Of a stretch of 64,000 nucleotides of DNA, positions 48,798 through 61,354 are shown piece after piece; the first letter of the stretch is position 1; each line of letters starts with the position of its first letter. Source of the stretch: Dipetalonema caudispina (Eukaryota > Nematoda > Chromadorea > Rhabditida > Onchocercidae); contig JABVXV010000028.1 of assembly GCA_013365325.1 (NCBI GenBank), positions 358,751 to 422,750 of the forward strand, given 5' to 3'. The notes beneath the pieces are model-generated. The model was not told the DNA's origin, searched no databases, and was given only the letters and a program-made list of their open reading frames with translations. Made by a program: the position numbers and the translations under genes.

Positions 48798-50695
48798 TTC
48801 TTCTTTTCTTCCTTTCTGCTGCCACATATGTACAATAATAATTCATTGACACACACATACACACACTGATTCTCCTTTTTCCTTTCTTTTCTTTTTCACT
48901 AATTCTAATGAGGAAACATCTTTCAAAAATAAGAAGGAAGAGGAAAAGAAATCGTTTCAGATGGTTCAATATTGCAGATATTCGTGTTCTTTATGATATT
49001 ATTCCACTTGTAGGAATTTATAAAAAAAAAAAGTAATTTAACTGACTGCATTTTTGCTAAATGTTTCTAGGAACAGAATAAATTTGAAATTAATTTTCTT
49101 TCCAATTTTTTTTCTACTCAGCAAAGATAGTTGGTATTTCGGGGAACTGTATTTCTTTTTAGTGACCTAGCAAACAGTAGCCAATCTTTAATGTTTTTGT
49201 GCAAACCGTTCATACTTGATTTCAGAGCAGGTTTATAGTGAGATGTATTTGGCAAAGGGCTTTTCTACTGACTGGTAAACATAGGATACCATTCATCATT
49301 TAAATTAATGTTTTCTGAGGTATGATTCTTTTTTGCAAATTAAACATTCGTTTAGTATCCTAAAACAATGGACTGCCTGTAAACTTGTTATTCAGACTTT
49401 CATTTGTGCGTAAAATTCGTTCTTATGATTAAATCAAGAGTACCATTTTTGTGAATCTAGTAAGAATGGCATTTATTTTGTTGATATGGTTAAACATTAT
49501 CTAAGTTGGTTAATAGCACAAGACAAGTGTACATTCTTTAATAAAATTTTGATTGGAAATAAGAGTAGCAGGAAGTTGTTTTAAAAGCTGGAGTAAGCAA
49601 AAATGAGACAGTCTGTTCGTCAAGGAATTTCAGAATCATTAATCATTTTGGATTGGGTATGGCAGGATGGGATGGTGGTAGAAATAGAAAGAGTTCAATT
49701 TTTAACCTTGGTAGTGACAGCAGTAGTGATAGTGATGTTGATGCTCTAGGGATTGGTTTGGTTGGCTTGAGTGGTTCAGTTTTGGATGATATGTGAGGCT
49801 AGAACTAGCAATGATTCCTATTATGTGTCACCCCCGTTCTCTGCCCGTTTTCAAAAGTTCCCCAGCCTGTTCTTATACTACTCTCAAGAAATTTATTGTG
49901 TTTTTGCTTTTTCTATTCCTCTAAAAGTGTCATGTCATATGGTCGTTTATTTGGCTTCAAGATTTTTTTTTTTAATGTTGGGGATTTCTTAAGCCTTACC
50001 AGTTCTCTTTTTGAACATTTTTAGTAGTATAGACAGTAGCCAACTTTTTAACCTTAGCGACAGTAGTAACAACTTACTCTGCTGAAGATTGGTTTGGTTG
50101 AATTATTATTCCTGTTAATGCAGTGCCAACTACTGATGTCTACTATATAGTTAACATCGGGAACTTACACTACTATGCCTCATTATATATCAGAACGGTC
50201 ATAACAATAATGCTAAGAAATATTTACAAACGGTTTCGATGCTGCAAAAGTTTTGATAAAACCAAAAATGTTGTGGGACAGCAAGATGATAAAGAGGGAG
50301 GAAGTATTGGCAGTCTCACTTTTGGTTGCGGATTATGGCCTATAAAATCAAACAAAGAAAGAAGCCGGTGGTGGATAGGGACAAAAATGGTGAGAGGTGC
50401 TGATAATGATGATATAAAACGGATCACTTTATTGTGCAGATATAATGTCAAGGACAAATGAGCAGCATACCAAATAGACCACACCGTAAGTGGCGTGTTG
50501 TTGCTTCTATTTTAAATTTCAATCAGGTTTTTTAACTTGAATCTACTGGGAATTCGAACTCAGTGGAGGATGAGCATTCTTTTTGCGACATAACGAAATG
50601 GAAATATATGGCAACAGTTATGTCACTACGGCGATACATCTCCAAGCGAGATTTAATATGTTTATATTCAAATGTAGCTCTTCTAAACTGTTATT

Positions 50696-50701
50696 CTTCA
50701 G
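50696..50701 (+). promoter_or_regulatory. Probable spliced-leader acceptor of beta-catenin
   Basis: CTTCAG, with no upstream coding exon in phase, lies 30 bases before the ATG at 50732. In nematodes this arrangement usually marks a spliced-leader addition site, though cis-splicing from an untranslated upstream exon would look the same. Confidence 0.5.
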
Positions 50702-50731
50702 GTTTGGAGGTCGAGTACTGAGCTCGGCACA

Positions 50732-53700
50732 ATGAACAGTTCACCTCACGTTAGTTATTTTATTTGAGAAGAAATTTGTTTAAAAATAAATCTAATGTTG
50801 CAAATACATGTAGAACAATTTTAACCAATATATTCCACCGAACAAGCAAGTTTAGCGATTTATTTTTTAGGATTATGTACCTCATTGTTCACCGGCAGAA
50901 CAGATGCCGAGTACGATGCAAGCAGTTGCAGAGAATCGTCATTTTAATGTAGGCGCGATGGTTTCCCCGAAATCAGGTCCCGGCAGGCCTTCTGTCCCTC
51001 AACAACAGTCTTTATTCAACACTAGCGGTAGTTCAACACGTCTTCCTCCAACTCAGGCCCAACCAATTCCTGCTTCATCACAAATGCCTTCACGTTCTGC
51101 TCAGGTGCCTCTTTCTGCTCCACTTCCTCATCATTATCAGCAGCAGCAACAGCAGGAACAATCTGCTTCAACTGGAAACACTGATATTCCTTCAACTGGT
51201 CCTTCTAATGCTACAAATGCAATGTTCCGTGTACAGATGTGGTCTAATAATTTCGATAGTGGTGTTCATTCTATGAACCATAGTTCGGTATGTTTATTTT
51301 TATGATATGTTTCCATATTCTCTCAACTAAATTTTAATATGTTCCAAATTCGACTTTTCACAAATTTTAGGGACTTGACCTAGTCATGGGGATGGATTCT
51401 AGCTTAATCTGGTATGAACAGTTAGTCATGTATTATTTTGATAGTGCATGCCATCTGATCTATATTGTTTAGTAGTTTAGTTATACAGCAAAAACAAGGC
51501 ACAGAAGAAGTGAGGCGTGAAAGTCGTTGCTTGTAGTCATATCTAAAACTTCAGTCATTTCATGAAATCTTGTATTGTATTCGTTTAAAAGTGAGAAAAA
51601 AAGATTCAAGATGTTGGACAGATGCTAGACATTCAAGATACTAAACTTATCACTATTTATTTGAAGGCACCGTCAGTGCTATCAGTGAGTTCGTTACGCG
51701 CTGGATCACAAATCTCGACTATGTCCGATGATGCACATTCACGGATTGAGTTAACTGATCAGCAGCAGATAAAATTCGAAAATATACCATCAGATTTGGG
51801 ACGTGGCTCACAAGATGGTGAAACACGGAATGCGGTTCCAGAACTCATACATTTACTCAGTGATGCTGATGAGGTTTTTTTTCTTAGCGAAATATATATA
51901 TATTTTTTGAACAAACTATAGGACATAAATTGTTTCATTAAAGTTGTGAGGAAAGGAGTGAAGAGTAAGTGCAGATTTCTTATTTAAAGTAATTCAAAAC
52001 TGTCAGTGTTTGAAAGATCAAGTTTTAGGTGGTAGTACAACGTGCAGCAACAACGATACAAACTATCGCTAAGATTGATTCCGAAGAACCGCTTTATGCG
52101 GAACCTTATTTACGGGCAGTTGAAGTTATAACTGCTCTGAAAGATCTGTTGAGAACAAAGTCAAATAAACCAGTAAGTACTATTCCAGATTTTAGGTCAA
52201 AGTTCCCTGTTTGAATTTCGAAAACTAATAGCATTCTGAGTGAAATTTTAAAAATGCAGAAAAGGTTTGAATTATAAGGTTGAAAAATTCTCTAAAATTG
52301 TTCTTTTTACGAGACGATTCCAGACTCATGTAAAGTAAGTAGATGAAGTTGCTTTCCTGCTACCAGATATTAAAAAGGAGTATGAGACAATGTCGTTTTT
52401 CCATATGAAAGCGTCCTATTCCTATTTGAAGTTCTTTACTTTCAGGCTATCATTAAACCAACGCTTGGTGCTCTGTTTCATATTTCTGAGCGTCGTGATG
52501 GCCTTGAAAGTATTTTAAAAATAAATGACCAAACAAAGGGGTCATTATTAGTCGATATTATTCAACATATTAAATTTACGTAAGTCTCCTGCTTTATCTT
52601 TTGACGTCTGTTCAAATTCAAGGAAAAATATACAGCAGTGGCTATAGCAGATTTCTTCTCACTTTGTCGTTTTGAGTATTCTTTGAGCTTCTGGATATTT
52701 AGTGGCTAATCTGCACACATTATACTGCAAAGTCAGAAACAGATTAATGACCCAAACAGTTAGGAAAAGTCAGGAGCAATTCCCATTGTGTTTCAGCGGT
52801 GGTTCAGCCTTACGTTACGCGATCTTAACGTTTCATACAATTATTGCTGTAAAATCGGCTGATGGACACAATGTCGAAGTGGCTCGAGCCAATGGTGCCC
52901 TTCAGGCTCTTGCTCAGTTTCTTGACCGTGAAAGCAATGAAAAGCTTCTTTCAGTAATTGTTGAATGTGTGCGATTGCTTTGTGATAAAAGTCAATCGCA
53001 AAGGGTTAGTCGTATTTGATATAACTAGTAACTCTGCTCCTTTCAAACTTCTATTGTGATCATTGCTTTTTTTAACGTAAATTTTATCTTTCGAAATTAT
53101 TTTTCTAATCTTCAAAATTCACCGCAGAAAAATTGTTTCAAAACTTGACGGAATTCCGAGGTAATACTATTGAAATCAAAGTATGTAAAATCTTGGAAAT
53201 TTTGAGTTGTTTTTCTTCTTTCTTTTAATTAGTTAAAAGTGGTCTTTACTGCAATTTCTAACGAAGTCGTAATCAGAAAATTCGGGAATGAATCTTCCAA
53301 TCAATTGGACTAGGAAAACTCAATAGATTCCTGAAATCACAATTCGTGGGATTTTTAGAACTCTCAATTTTCATCATTCTCCTTTTTCAAAATTTCAGGC
53401 ACTCTTTCTGCAGTTAAACGGCCCATCTAAACTGCTTCATATATTGCGTGTGTTACGTTATGAAGGTTTACTTTGGAGGACTACGCAGCTTTTGAAAATT
53501 TTTTCCAACGCGGTAAACTTTCATAATTTTTCTACGTGGATTACAGTTATAAACCATAAAGGCTTTTTAGATTTAAAGATTCAGGTCTTCCTCTCTCCCC
53601 TCCCCCGAGAAGTAATAGGATGTTAAAAGTTCTTTCCTCGAATTCTACGATTTGTAGGATCCTCAAGCAATAGTGAAGTGTGGTGGTTATGACGTCCTTC

Positions 53701-56700
53701 ATAAACAGCTCGAACATGCTAGTCAACGATTAATTATTTCAACTTTGGAATGTATCAGAAATATGTCCGATGTCCCCACCAAAGATATGGATGTTTCACC
53801 TCTTCTTAATAAGCTTCTGCAGCTTTTGGGTACCTTTTAATTTTACGTTTTCTTTTTAAGTGTTGATTAACATGTAATGCCTGAATAGTCTGTATTAAAC
53901 TTATAGGATCTGTATTTTCAAAACTTTTGATTTATTACAAGTATTTGATGTATTAGATTTGTTGCAGCGATTCTGCTATTGGCTTTTTGCTATATTATTA
54001 CTATTCACTACTTTTTCCAGTGACAGTTAACGGTTTTGAGAAATGATGGTGCATTTAAAAATATTCCTTGTTCGTCACTTCAAGATTTCTTTCGAAAAGC
54101 AGAACCACACTGCTTTGATTGATATAGTCAGTTCATTTGCAAAATTGTTTTTAGGTGCGATGGATCCAATTGTTATTTTGTATTGTACGGGAATTTTATC
54201 TAATTTATTAGCTAATAACCAGATGAATAAGGAATTTTTATTCAGTCGAGGAGCAATACCAACTTTGTATCGTGTTTTGATTAGTTCGTACAGTATACCA
54301 GCAAGCACTCCAAATCAACAGCAAAGAGTGGAAGACATACAGGTAGTTCTCGGGAAAGTTTTTTGGATTATTAATTTATTTTTTCTTTCTATAATTTTCT
54401 AGGTATTTTGATATACGATGATCATTGTTTGAGAAATCGAGCTAATTAGAAAATCTTTTCTGATTGAACTATATTATAATGCATTAAAGTATTCTTACGA
54501 AAAGTACTGATTGTAAAAGCATATAGTCACCAAGTATTTGGTTCATACTATCCTATTTTATGATAGTTTAGAATTTACATATTTTTTTTTAGGAACGTGC
54601 TTTAGCAACATTGCGTCATCTGTGTGTCGGGCATGCTCATCAAGTTGAAGCGCAGAAAGCTGTCCTTCAACAACAGTACGCTGCTGACTTTTTGCTCCGA
54701 AAACTTACCGAAATGAGGCCTTCCATACTGAAGCAGACACTCCAGGTCGAGACTTAAAATTCACTTTCATAGAGACTGCTCTTTAAATTCAGTGTATCCA
54801 TATCCGTATATTATTTAAACATAAATAAAATCAAGCATAGTGCATGGATAGAGGCAGGACCATACTCGCTTCTTTTTTTTTCCTCCCTCCTTGTTAATGA
54901 AATTTGATGACTTGCACAAACTCAAAGATTAAATTCACATTTCAGATACTGAATAAAGCAGCTTTGCAAGATACAAACCTTCCGCTGTTTCGTGAAATTC
55001 ATCTGAGGCAGGCACCTGATTGTGAGACAAATTTTGTGGAGCGTATCACACTGATCCTAAAGGTCGCATGCGACCAATTACCATCGGTAAAATATTTAGC
55101 ATCAAGATTCTGCAGTTTCCAGTCAAATTCCAATTTAGAATTACTCTAATTCTTCAAAAATACATGGAAATAAGTGAATCAATTGGAGAATATTTTAGCG
55201 TTCAAAAATAAAGGTGTAGAAGTACAGTGGAAGAAGGGGAATAGGAGAGATTCCGCCACAATTACCTTTACTACTTTTGAAATGCGCAATATGTAAATTT
55301 GTTGCTTGCAGACAAAAATGGTCGAGGAAGTACGCGTTGCAGATCTCATTCAGTTATCATTATCCACTCTTCAGCTTCTGTGCCGCGATTCACTTCTTCT
55401 AAATCAGGTTTGTCTTTGCAGTTACAGCTGATCCGAATAATGCTCTTTTTTCAAATTCGTTTTCGTTCACGAGGAAGTGGAAATTGAAACTTGCAGATAT
55501 CATTTTGTGTTAGAAGGGCCGATTTCCTAATGTTTCGCGATCGAGATGGTGATTGCGCAGCATTGCTACCAGTCTTTTGCCTATATCAGAGTTATGTGAA
55601 GGATGAAAATTTAGATAGAAGTGCACTCGGCCTTATATATGAACTTTCTTCGCATCCAGAAGTTAGTCTTCCTTTATTTTCATTACCGAAGCAGCAGTTT
55701 ATTTGCAACCAAAGTGCATGTTTACTGCTACTAGTGACTGTTATTCATTGGCTATTTGATATTAGGAAAAGCTTTTTTTCCACTAGAATAAGCTAGTCGA
55801 ACATTAAGATGTTTTATAAACAACGTGGGAATTCATCAAGATAAGTTTCAGTTGGCTGCATTATACGCTGCAGATAGTGGCTTGATGGCAGCTTTGCATC
55901 ATTATTCACAAAGTCGAAATCAGCCTTTTGGTTAGTTTATATTACTTCAGAAATGGGATATTGTCGAATTCGAAATGATTATACTGGCCATCTGGCCTGC
56001 GTACAAAAGTTTTGCCGTTTCTTTTTTTTTGTTTTTAAAAAACTGTAGTCAGCATTTCTTGAAACATGTTGATTATGGAAATCTATGGTCGGAGTGCATA
56101 CTTTCTTAATTGTTTTTAATATTGCGTTTAAGAACGAATTTACTTGAGTGTTCGGGTACTTCATTAAAACGAATATTATTATCCATCTTCTGATCAGAAA
56201 ATGAATATTATAAATATTAGGTAATAATAGAGTGCGAAATAAATGATATATATATATATATATATATATAGTAAATATAATAATAATACTTATACTTTTT
56301 TAAATTATTGCAGCAACATATGCCAAGCAGGCTTATGAGCGCAGTGTGCAAGGTGGGAATCCATCTGTTCTTTATCAGAATTTCCCGTTGCCACCTTCAT
56401 CTCATCGTTTGCTGCTACATTCAGCACAACCCAGTGGGCAACCGAATGTACCGTACAATGGTTATTCCCAGCAAATTCAATATCCGCAGCAAACCTATGG
56501 GACCAATAATTCCTACAATACCGTATCACCATCTGCATCAATGACACTTCATTATCCCCCTTTACCACCGCAACAGACTTCATTATCGACATCTGCGTCT
56601 TTAACTTCATATCCTAACTTAGAGGGTCCTGGTATTCATGTGCAGTCTCAGGTAAGTCTTGAAATAATTCAAGTTTTCAAATGAAATACAATAAGAAATT

Positions 56701-57788
56701 TTTGGTTTTATGCTTATCCAAATGATGCTTTTTTTCTTTTTGGAAATTTTTATTTTCGTTTTATTGTTTTGTTTTCGATGAAGAATTACAGTTTAATTCC
56801 GATTCCGCAAATCACTTATTAGTATGGTGTTGATGTTGAATATTCTTCCGGACATATTTCGAAAGCCATTACAGTGTAACTTTTGGAGAAAATTTTATCA
56901 TTTATAAAATATAGTCTTATGTTTGGCAGATGTAAATATCAATCTGAAGTTTGTTTTAGACTTTGTCACCTCCTCAACAACAAATACCTTCTGATAATCA
57001 GACAGGTCCCGTTATATATGGTCGTGAAGGTCCATCTCAGAACACCGTTAACACGTCCAGTAACATGGAATATTCTTCAGGAGAAGTGTGGCCTGAGGTT
57101 TCTTTCATGAAAATTTCCAATATAAACTGCAAGGCTTTAAAAATGTGTTTCTTGGACTTTTGTATTGTGTTAAAATTTTTGAACTTAGTTGCAAGTCGTC
57201 ATTTCGGAATGTCAATTAGCCGTTTTGTTGTACAAAACGAAGCCAGTTTTTAAATTAAAATATATTTCACTTATCAATTGATTGTCTTAATAGCGTTTCT
57301 CAGGATCTTTCTGGACTTTCAATAAGTGACGATCCATTCGCAACAATGTTCACACAACAGTTCGATTTACCTCAGCAAAGACATCACTTGCGATCGGCAT
57401 ATCCTCCTGGTCTCTTTCATGAAATGATTTCTTAAAAGCAAAAGACTATTTAATAGCCTAATTTTTCACAAATCGATTTTCGCACTGAAATACATAGTAT
57501 TAATATATATAAGTATTCACATCGATTTCATATTATTCATCCATTTAAAATACATAAATGTTTTTTGTGTGATTTGTGCCGTTTCTTTACGCAACACTGT
57601 TTTCTGTCTTGGTTTCAGTCCGAGGAGAGCACGGTGGAGCGTCGTTAAATGCTTACTGTTGTCCTGGACCACCGAATATTAACACCACCGATCAGCCGAT
57701 GGAAAGTGTTCATATGGGCAGTCCCGATGCTTCGGCTTCTTGGAACGATCCAACGAATAGCAGCAGTTTCAGTGATTTTCAGATGTAG
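50732..57788 (+). CDS. Beta-catenin, BAR-1-like signalling type (995 aa, eighteen exons)
   Basis: Armadillo-repeat co-activator of Wnt signalling. Exons: 50732-50749, 50871-51287, 51667-51873, 52029-52172, 52446-52579, 52797-53004, 53399-53512, 53658-53829, 54155-54342, 54593-54745, 54946-55086, 55312-55407, 55497-55661, 55852-55930, 56314-56651, 56960-57097, 57304-57409, 57619-57788; all phases agree. The N-terminus (7-130) is Gln/Ser/Pro-rich. Residues 135-148 contain FDSGVHSMNHSS followed by APS: a beta-TrCP/GSK3 phosphodegron with Ser at 136, 140, 144 and 148. Armadillo repeats begin at TRNAVPELIHLLSDADEVVV (about 200) and run to about 760 in diverged form, for example AIVKCGGYDVLHKQLEHASQ and CTGILSNLLANN. 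The C-terminus (760-995) is Gln/Pro/Ser-rich, suited to transactivation, and lacks the usual DTDL ending. The alpha-catenin-binding helix before repeat 1 is not evident, favouring a signalling (BAR-1) over an adhesion (HMP-2) role (inference). A poly(A) signal is at 57818-57823. Confidence 0.92.
56245..56271. repeat. (TA)n microsatellite in a beta-catenin intron
   Basis: About 13 TA units shortly before the acceptor of the exon starting at 56314. Read directly. Confidence 0.9.
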
Positions 57789-57817
57789 CATGTCTCCGAG
57801 TGCCATAAACAGTTGTA

Positions 57818-57823
57818 AATAAA
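57818..57823 (+). terminator. Poly(A) signal of beta-catenin
   Basis: AATAAA 30 bases after the stop codon, giving a very short 3' UTR if used. Other AT-rich candidates lie further downstream. Confidence 0.6.
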
Positions 57824-58636
57824 TAACTGATTACACAAAATTTAGTGCTTGAATCAAGGCATGAAATTTATTTGCTAATCAGATGTTCATAATATATATT
57901 ACTTAGCAACTAAGCCATTACAGCCATATAACAACGTATTTAGCTTTCCTTTTTTCCGGTGGCCTATGCTTTCAAAAAACGAGTTTTGTATCAGATATGT
58001 AATTTAATTTTTATGTATGTAACTATACTTAGGTATCAGTAAACTGAAGCACCTCTTGGGTTAATAAAAGGTGAGAATTAGATAAAGCTTGCTCAGTTTA
58101 TTATTAGAAAGGTATCTTTGTTGCAATTTGTTAGGTCTATAGAGTTGTTTCGATTTGTGGAATCAGTATTTCTTCTGATAGACCCTCTCTCTTCATTCCT
58201 TGTTTCTTCAGTAGTTCATATGCATGATTTAGTTCCTAAGCATTTGAATTGCATTCTCGAAAATTTTTCAGAATTTCTAACACACATATACGATTGTTTT
58301 ATTTTAATGAATCTGATTAAGCTTGCAGATTTTTGCGAGATCCGTATAAATCTGTCTCATTAAGGCGTAGAGATTGATGAGAGATAAGTGAAATAGAATG
58401 CTGTATTACCACCGTAAGGAATTGATATTGTATGTTGCATCATATTGTTTGAGATCAGTTCATACCGTATTACTTTCGTTTTCTGTTTCCACATTTGTTG
58501 ATTTCAGAAAAGTTTTGTGAAGCTCAAGTTAATATTTTAGTTGCAGTGTCTGATGTTTCTCTTTCTTTCTGTCTGTAATGGTCAAAGGTTACGGTGATTT
58601 GCTTTCGGTTAACATTTTCAGAGAGTGTCAAGATTG
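57824..58636. other. 3' flank of beta-catenin
   Basis: AT-rich spacer between beta-catenin and a putative convergent minus-strand gene. The open frame at 58118-58363 has chance-like composition. I see no supported feature. Confidence 0.5.
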
Positions 58637-59398
58637 TTATGTGTGAGTCCTTGGTATGGTGATGTAAGCTAGTTTAATTATGGGGATTCTTGGTTTCATG
58701 TAATCAACCCATTTATTTTCGTGTCTTTTTTGGAGAATAATGGAAAGCAGACGATGAAGAGAGAGGAAGTGGGAAGGAATGTATTCTTGAACATGCAAAC
58801 CGGATAAAATCAGATAGCGCTGACTCATTTGGTCTGCTTTGTCGTTTTTTTGTTCCATATATTTCCATCTCGCTATGCATTTTTGTGCAGGTTTTTTATC
58901 ATGCTCATCAACCAAGTTTTTCATCCGTTTCGGCTTCTCTTTTGCCCTTTCTCTCCTTTCAAGAAGATCACGCAAGTCAGGTTGAAAATAGTTTCTTAAT
59001 ATTTTGCAGGATATCTTAGAGGGACCTTTAGCAGAAACCAACGCTCTCTGAATAACCACTGATTTGTATTTTCAGTTCTAGAGGGTATCCAACTTTTCGT
59101 ATTGTTGGCTGATCGAAAGATTTGTTACTCACTTTATGAATGTATCATGTTCTGGACGGACGAGGGTGAGAAGTTTCAACAAAAAAGAACTTGATTCACC
59201 TCGTCGGCAAGTGATGGGTAGTATATACCTGATGGAAGGGTCATGCACACTATCCTGTATTTGTTCACTATAAACCGATTTGCTCAAAATGTTTTTTGGT
59301 GTTTTTGCGACATGTTTTCCCAAACTTTGCAATAATGTTGAGATTGTTTCTTCTTTTCGAGTACTATAGCAATTGATTCTGCTTGCAGTACTACTCAA
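58637..59398 (-). CDS. Putative uncharacterised gene, two 3' exons (incomplete)
   Basis: Not recognised. The 3' exon 58637-59058 (140 codons to a TAA) is preceded by an AATCAG acceptor. It is rich in Lys, Arg, Glu and Asp (QPDLRDLLERRERAKEKPKR, then KCIARWKYMEQKNDKADQ), giving a charged, possibly coiled-coil centre. An upstream open segment (about 59200-59395) reads STRKEETISTLLQSLGKHVA and DPSIRYILPITCRR. It joins in phase 1 through a GAG/GTGAAT donor at 59200. Composition is clearly less AT-driven than chance frames. Other donors (59215, GTATAT; 59129, GTGAGT) fit less well in phase. No start codon was located; a coding-like minus frame near 60320-60470 could belong to it. No domain is visible. 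Confidence 0.33.
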
Positions 59399-60050
59399 CT
59401 ACCATTTTAACTTTGCATTTTATACAGGTTATATTTATCATTATCGTTATTCTTGTGCATTTTATCGATCAGAAATGCTATAAATGTTTTCACATCTTAT
59501 GCTTACATTAATAAACCACTAAAAGGAATCTCCAAACTGAAATTGTTTGCAAAATGTTTCAAATCACCGAAAAGATTTAAAGCCCAAGGTTCAGTGATGC
59601 TCGATGTTTCCGCCTAAAAATCGAAGGGTGTGTGGATCTGACTTCAGAAAATTGAAAGTGCGATATCTTTTCGATGCCTCTAATACTGGGATATGAGTAA
59701 CTAACTATTGGTAGCTAAACATTTTATAAGATGATCAACATGCAAGATGATTTTAGAATGTCTACCGGTCGGATTTCTCGAGTAAATTCAGCAAGAAAAT
59801 AAATACTTTCATTTAACTTTATCGACGGTTATTTGCAATGAAACGTTTCGAATTTTGAAATTCATTTACTTTTAAAAAACATTAGAATCATCACTATGAG
59901 GATATTATCCAAAAATTTTCGAAATTTTTCAATGAAAGATCTTTATATTTATTTCGCATATTAATTGTTAAGCATTTTTGCAATTTTATACGTTTATCTC
60001 TACTAAAGTTTGTCTGTATTCCAATCTCCCATTCTTCTTACTACAACATT

Positions 60051-60088
60051 ATTCTCTCTCTCCCTCTCTCTCTCGTTCTCTCTCTCCT
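60051..60088. repeat. CT-dinucleotide tract
   Basis: Interrupted CT repeats with TC and CCC breaks, read directly. Confidence 0.85.
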
Positions 60089-60231
60089 TTCGAATTAGAT
60101 GTCTAGCTGATTAACAACAAGTGTTAAGTATTCCTCACGATTCTTGGCTAATTCCAATTCCAAGAATTGAAGGGAATGTAAAGAGGAGAGAAATGTTGTA
60201 AAAGTGGAGAGTACTACAGAAACATAAATGA

Positions 60232-60298
60232 TTTTTTTTTTTTTTTTTGAAATTCTTAATGACAACTGGTTTTGTTTATGTTATCTATCTATCTATCT
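60232..60298. repeat. Poly-T run and short CTAT microsatellite
   Basis: About 18 T at 60232-60249, then CTAT units at 60282-60298. Direct observation. Confidence 0.8.
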
Positions 60299-60650
60299 GT
60301 TACTATCTCAAAGAGTGATGTAAAGCTTAAATTCTTCTTCATTGTAGTTTACAGCAAAAATATGTCCTCTATCTGCCTGCAAAATTGCAGCTCGAATAAA
60401 CTTAAGCGAACTCTTGCAAGTGTCTTCTTTAACTAACACTATCATATATCTTTTGAATGAATAGTAAAATAACTTCACTTTTTTTTTTAAACAATTCATT
60501 TCATTCAACTATAAGCGAAAGGATAAAGACTCATTTCAGAACTGCAGAAATTTTTTTTGGAAAGCTCATCAGAATAATTACTTGACCTAAACAGTTGCAA
60601 CTCCCAATTTATATATTGGCAAAAATATTATGAAGAATTCGAAAACAAAC

Positions 60651-60660
60651 AATAATAATC

Positions 60661-60717
<57 letters not shown>

Positions 60718-60732
60718 TAACAATGGTAATAA
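60651..60732. repeat. (AAT)n microsatellite
   Basis: Roughly 25 AAT units with one or two interruptions, the longest simple repeat in the window. Likely length-polymorphic. Confidence 0.92.
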
Positions 60733-61354
60733 TAAATATCAATGGATTTACAAATGGTTACATCTGCTCATTTATCAATTCACTCAATTGATTATATTTT
60801 AAAAACTATTAAAATTACTTGTGTTCATGTGCCACCAAATAATCGGAACGTTATTGGGATTTAAGAAATTTTTAGAGAGACAAGTTAGTAATAAAAATCA
60901 AGTCAAGTTTATTGATTATTTAATTGATCATTCTATCATTCAATATCATTTAAGGAAGAAAAAGTCCCGAACATATTCAGTCTTAAAAAAATATTCATAT
61001 TAATTGGATAGTATCAGAAATTTTGATAATTTCTGTTTGTTTTGCATCCAAAAAAGTAGAAGCAACGTGTTTAACATGTAGAAACATAGAAAATTATACA
61101 CATTTCTGTACTTAAGAAATTTATAAAGATTTTCACTATCTTATTACTTTTCACTTTATATTTCTTCTTTTGCTTTAATAAATTTCAAGAATTCATTGTA
61201 AAATTCAGACAGCGATGAAAAGATAAGATTATTCAAATGCAAATATAGCCATCTGCATAAATCCTTTTCAAAATCCAAAGATAAGTTCGATTATTTGTGA
61301 AAGTTAAATTTGAGCAAAATGCAGAGAGTTGTTGCCATCAATGATGAACACGCA

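Larger units (their letters stand above)
47411..50731. other. Upstream flank of beta-catenin
   Basis: Mostly AT-rich with a CAT-repeat at 48778-48797 and pyrimidine-rich patches. 49697-49770 and 50039-50095 are imperfect copies of one another. The CTTCAG ending at 50701 is the probable trans-splice acceptor for the beta-catenin mRNA. Minus-strand frame 47582-47809 has mixed composition, but its length alone is not significant at this AT content. Confidence 0.45.
59399..61354. other. Repeat-rich intergenic stretch
   Basis: Contains CT repeats, poly-T, CTAT and AAT microsatellites (listed separately). A minus-strand frame at about 60316-60470 reads KEDTCKSSLKFIRAAILQAD then RGHIFAVNYNEEEF and looks coding, but it could not be connected to other exons with confidence. 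Confidence 0.4.

Noticed and set aside
55662..55796. Extension of the beta-catenin exon beyond 55661
   Set aside because: The frame stays open to 55796, but only the GTTAGT donor at 55662 joined to the TTTCAG acceptor at 55851 keeps phase and continues the armadillo pattern.
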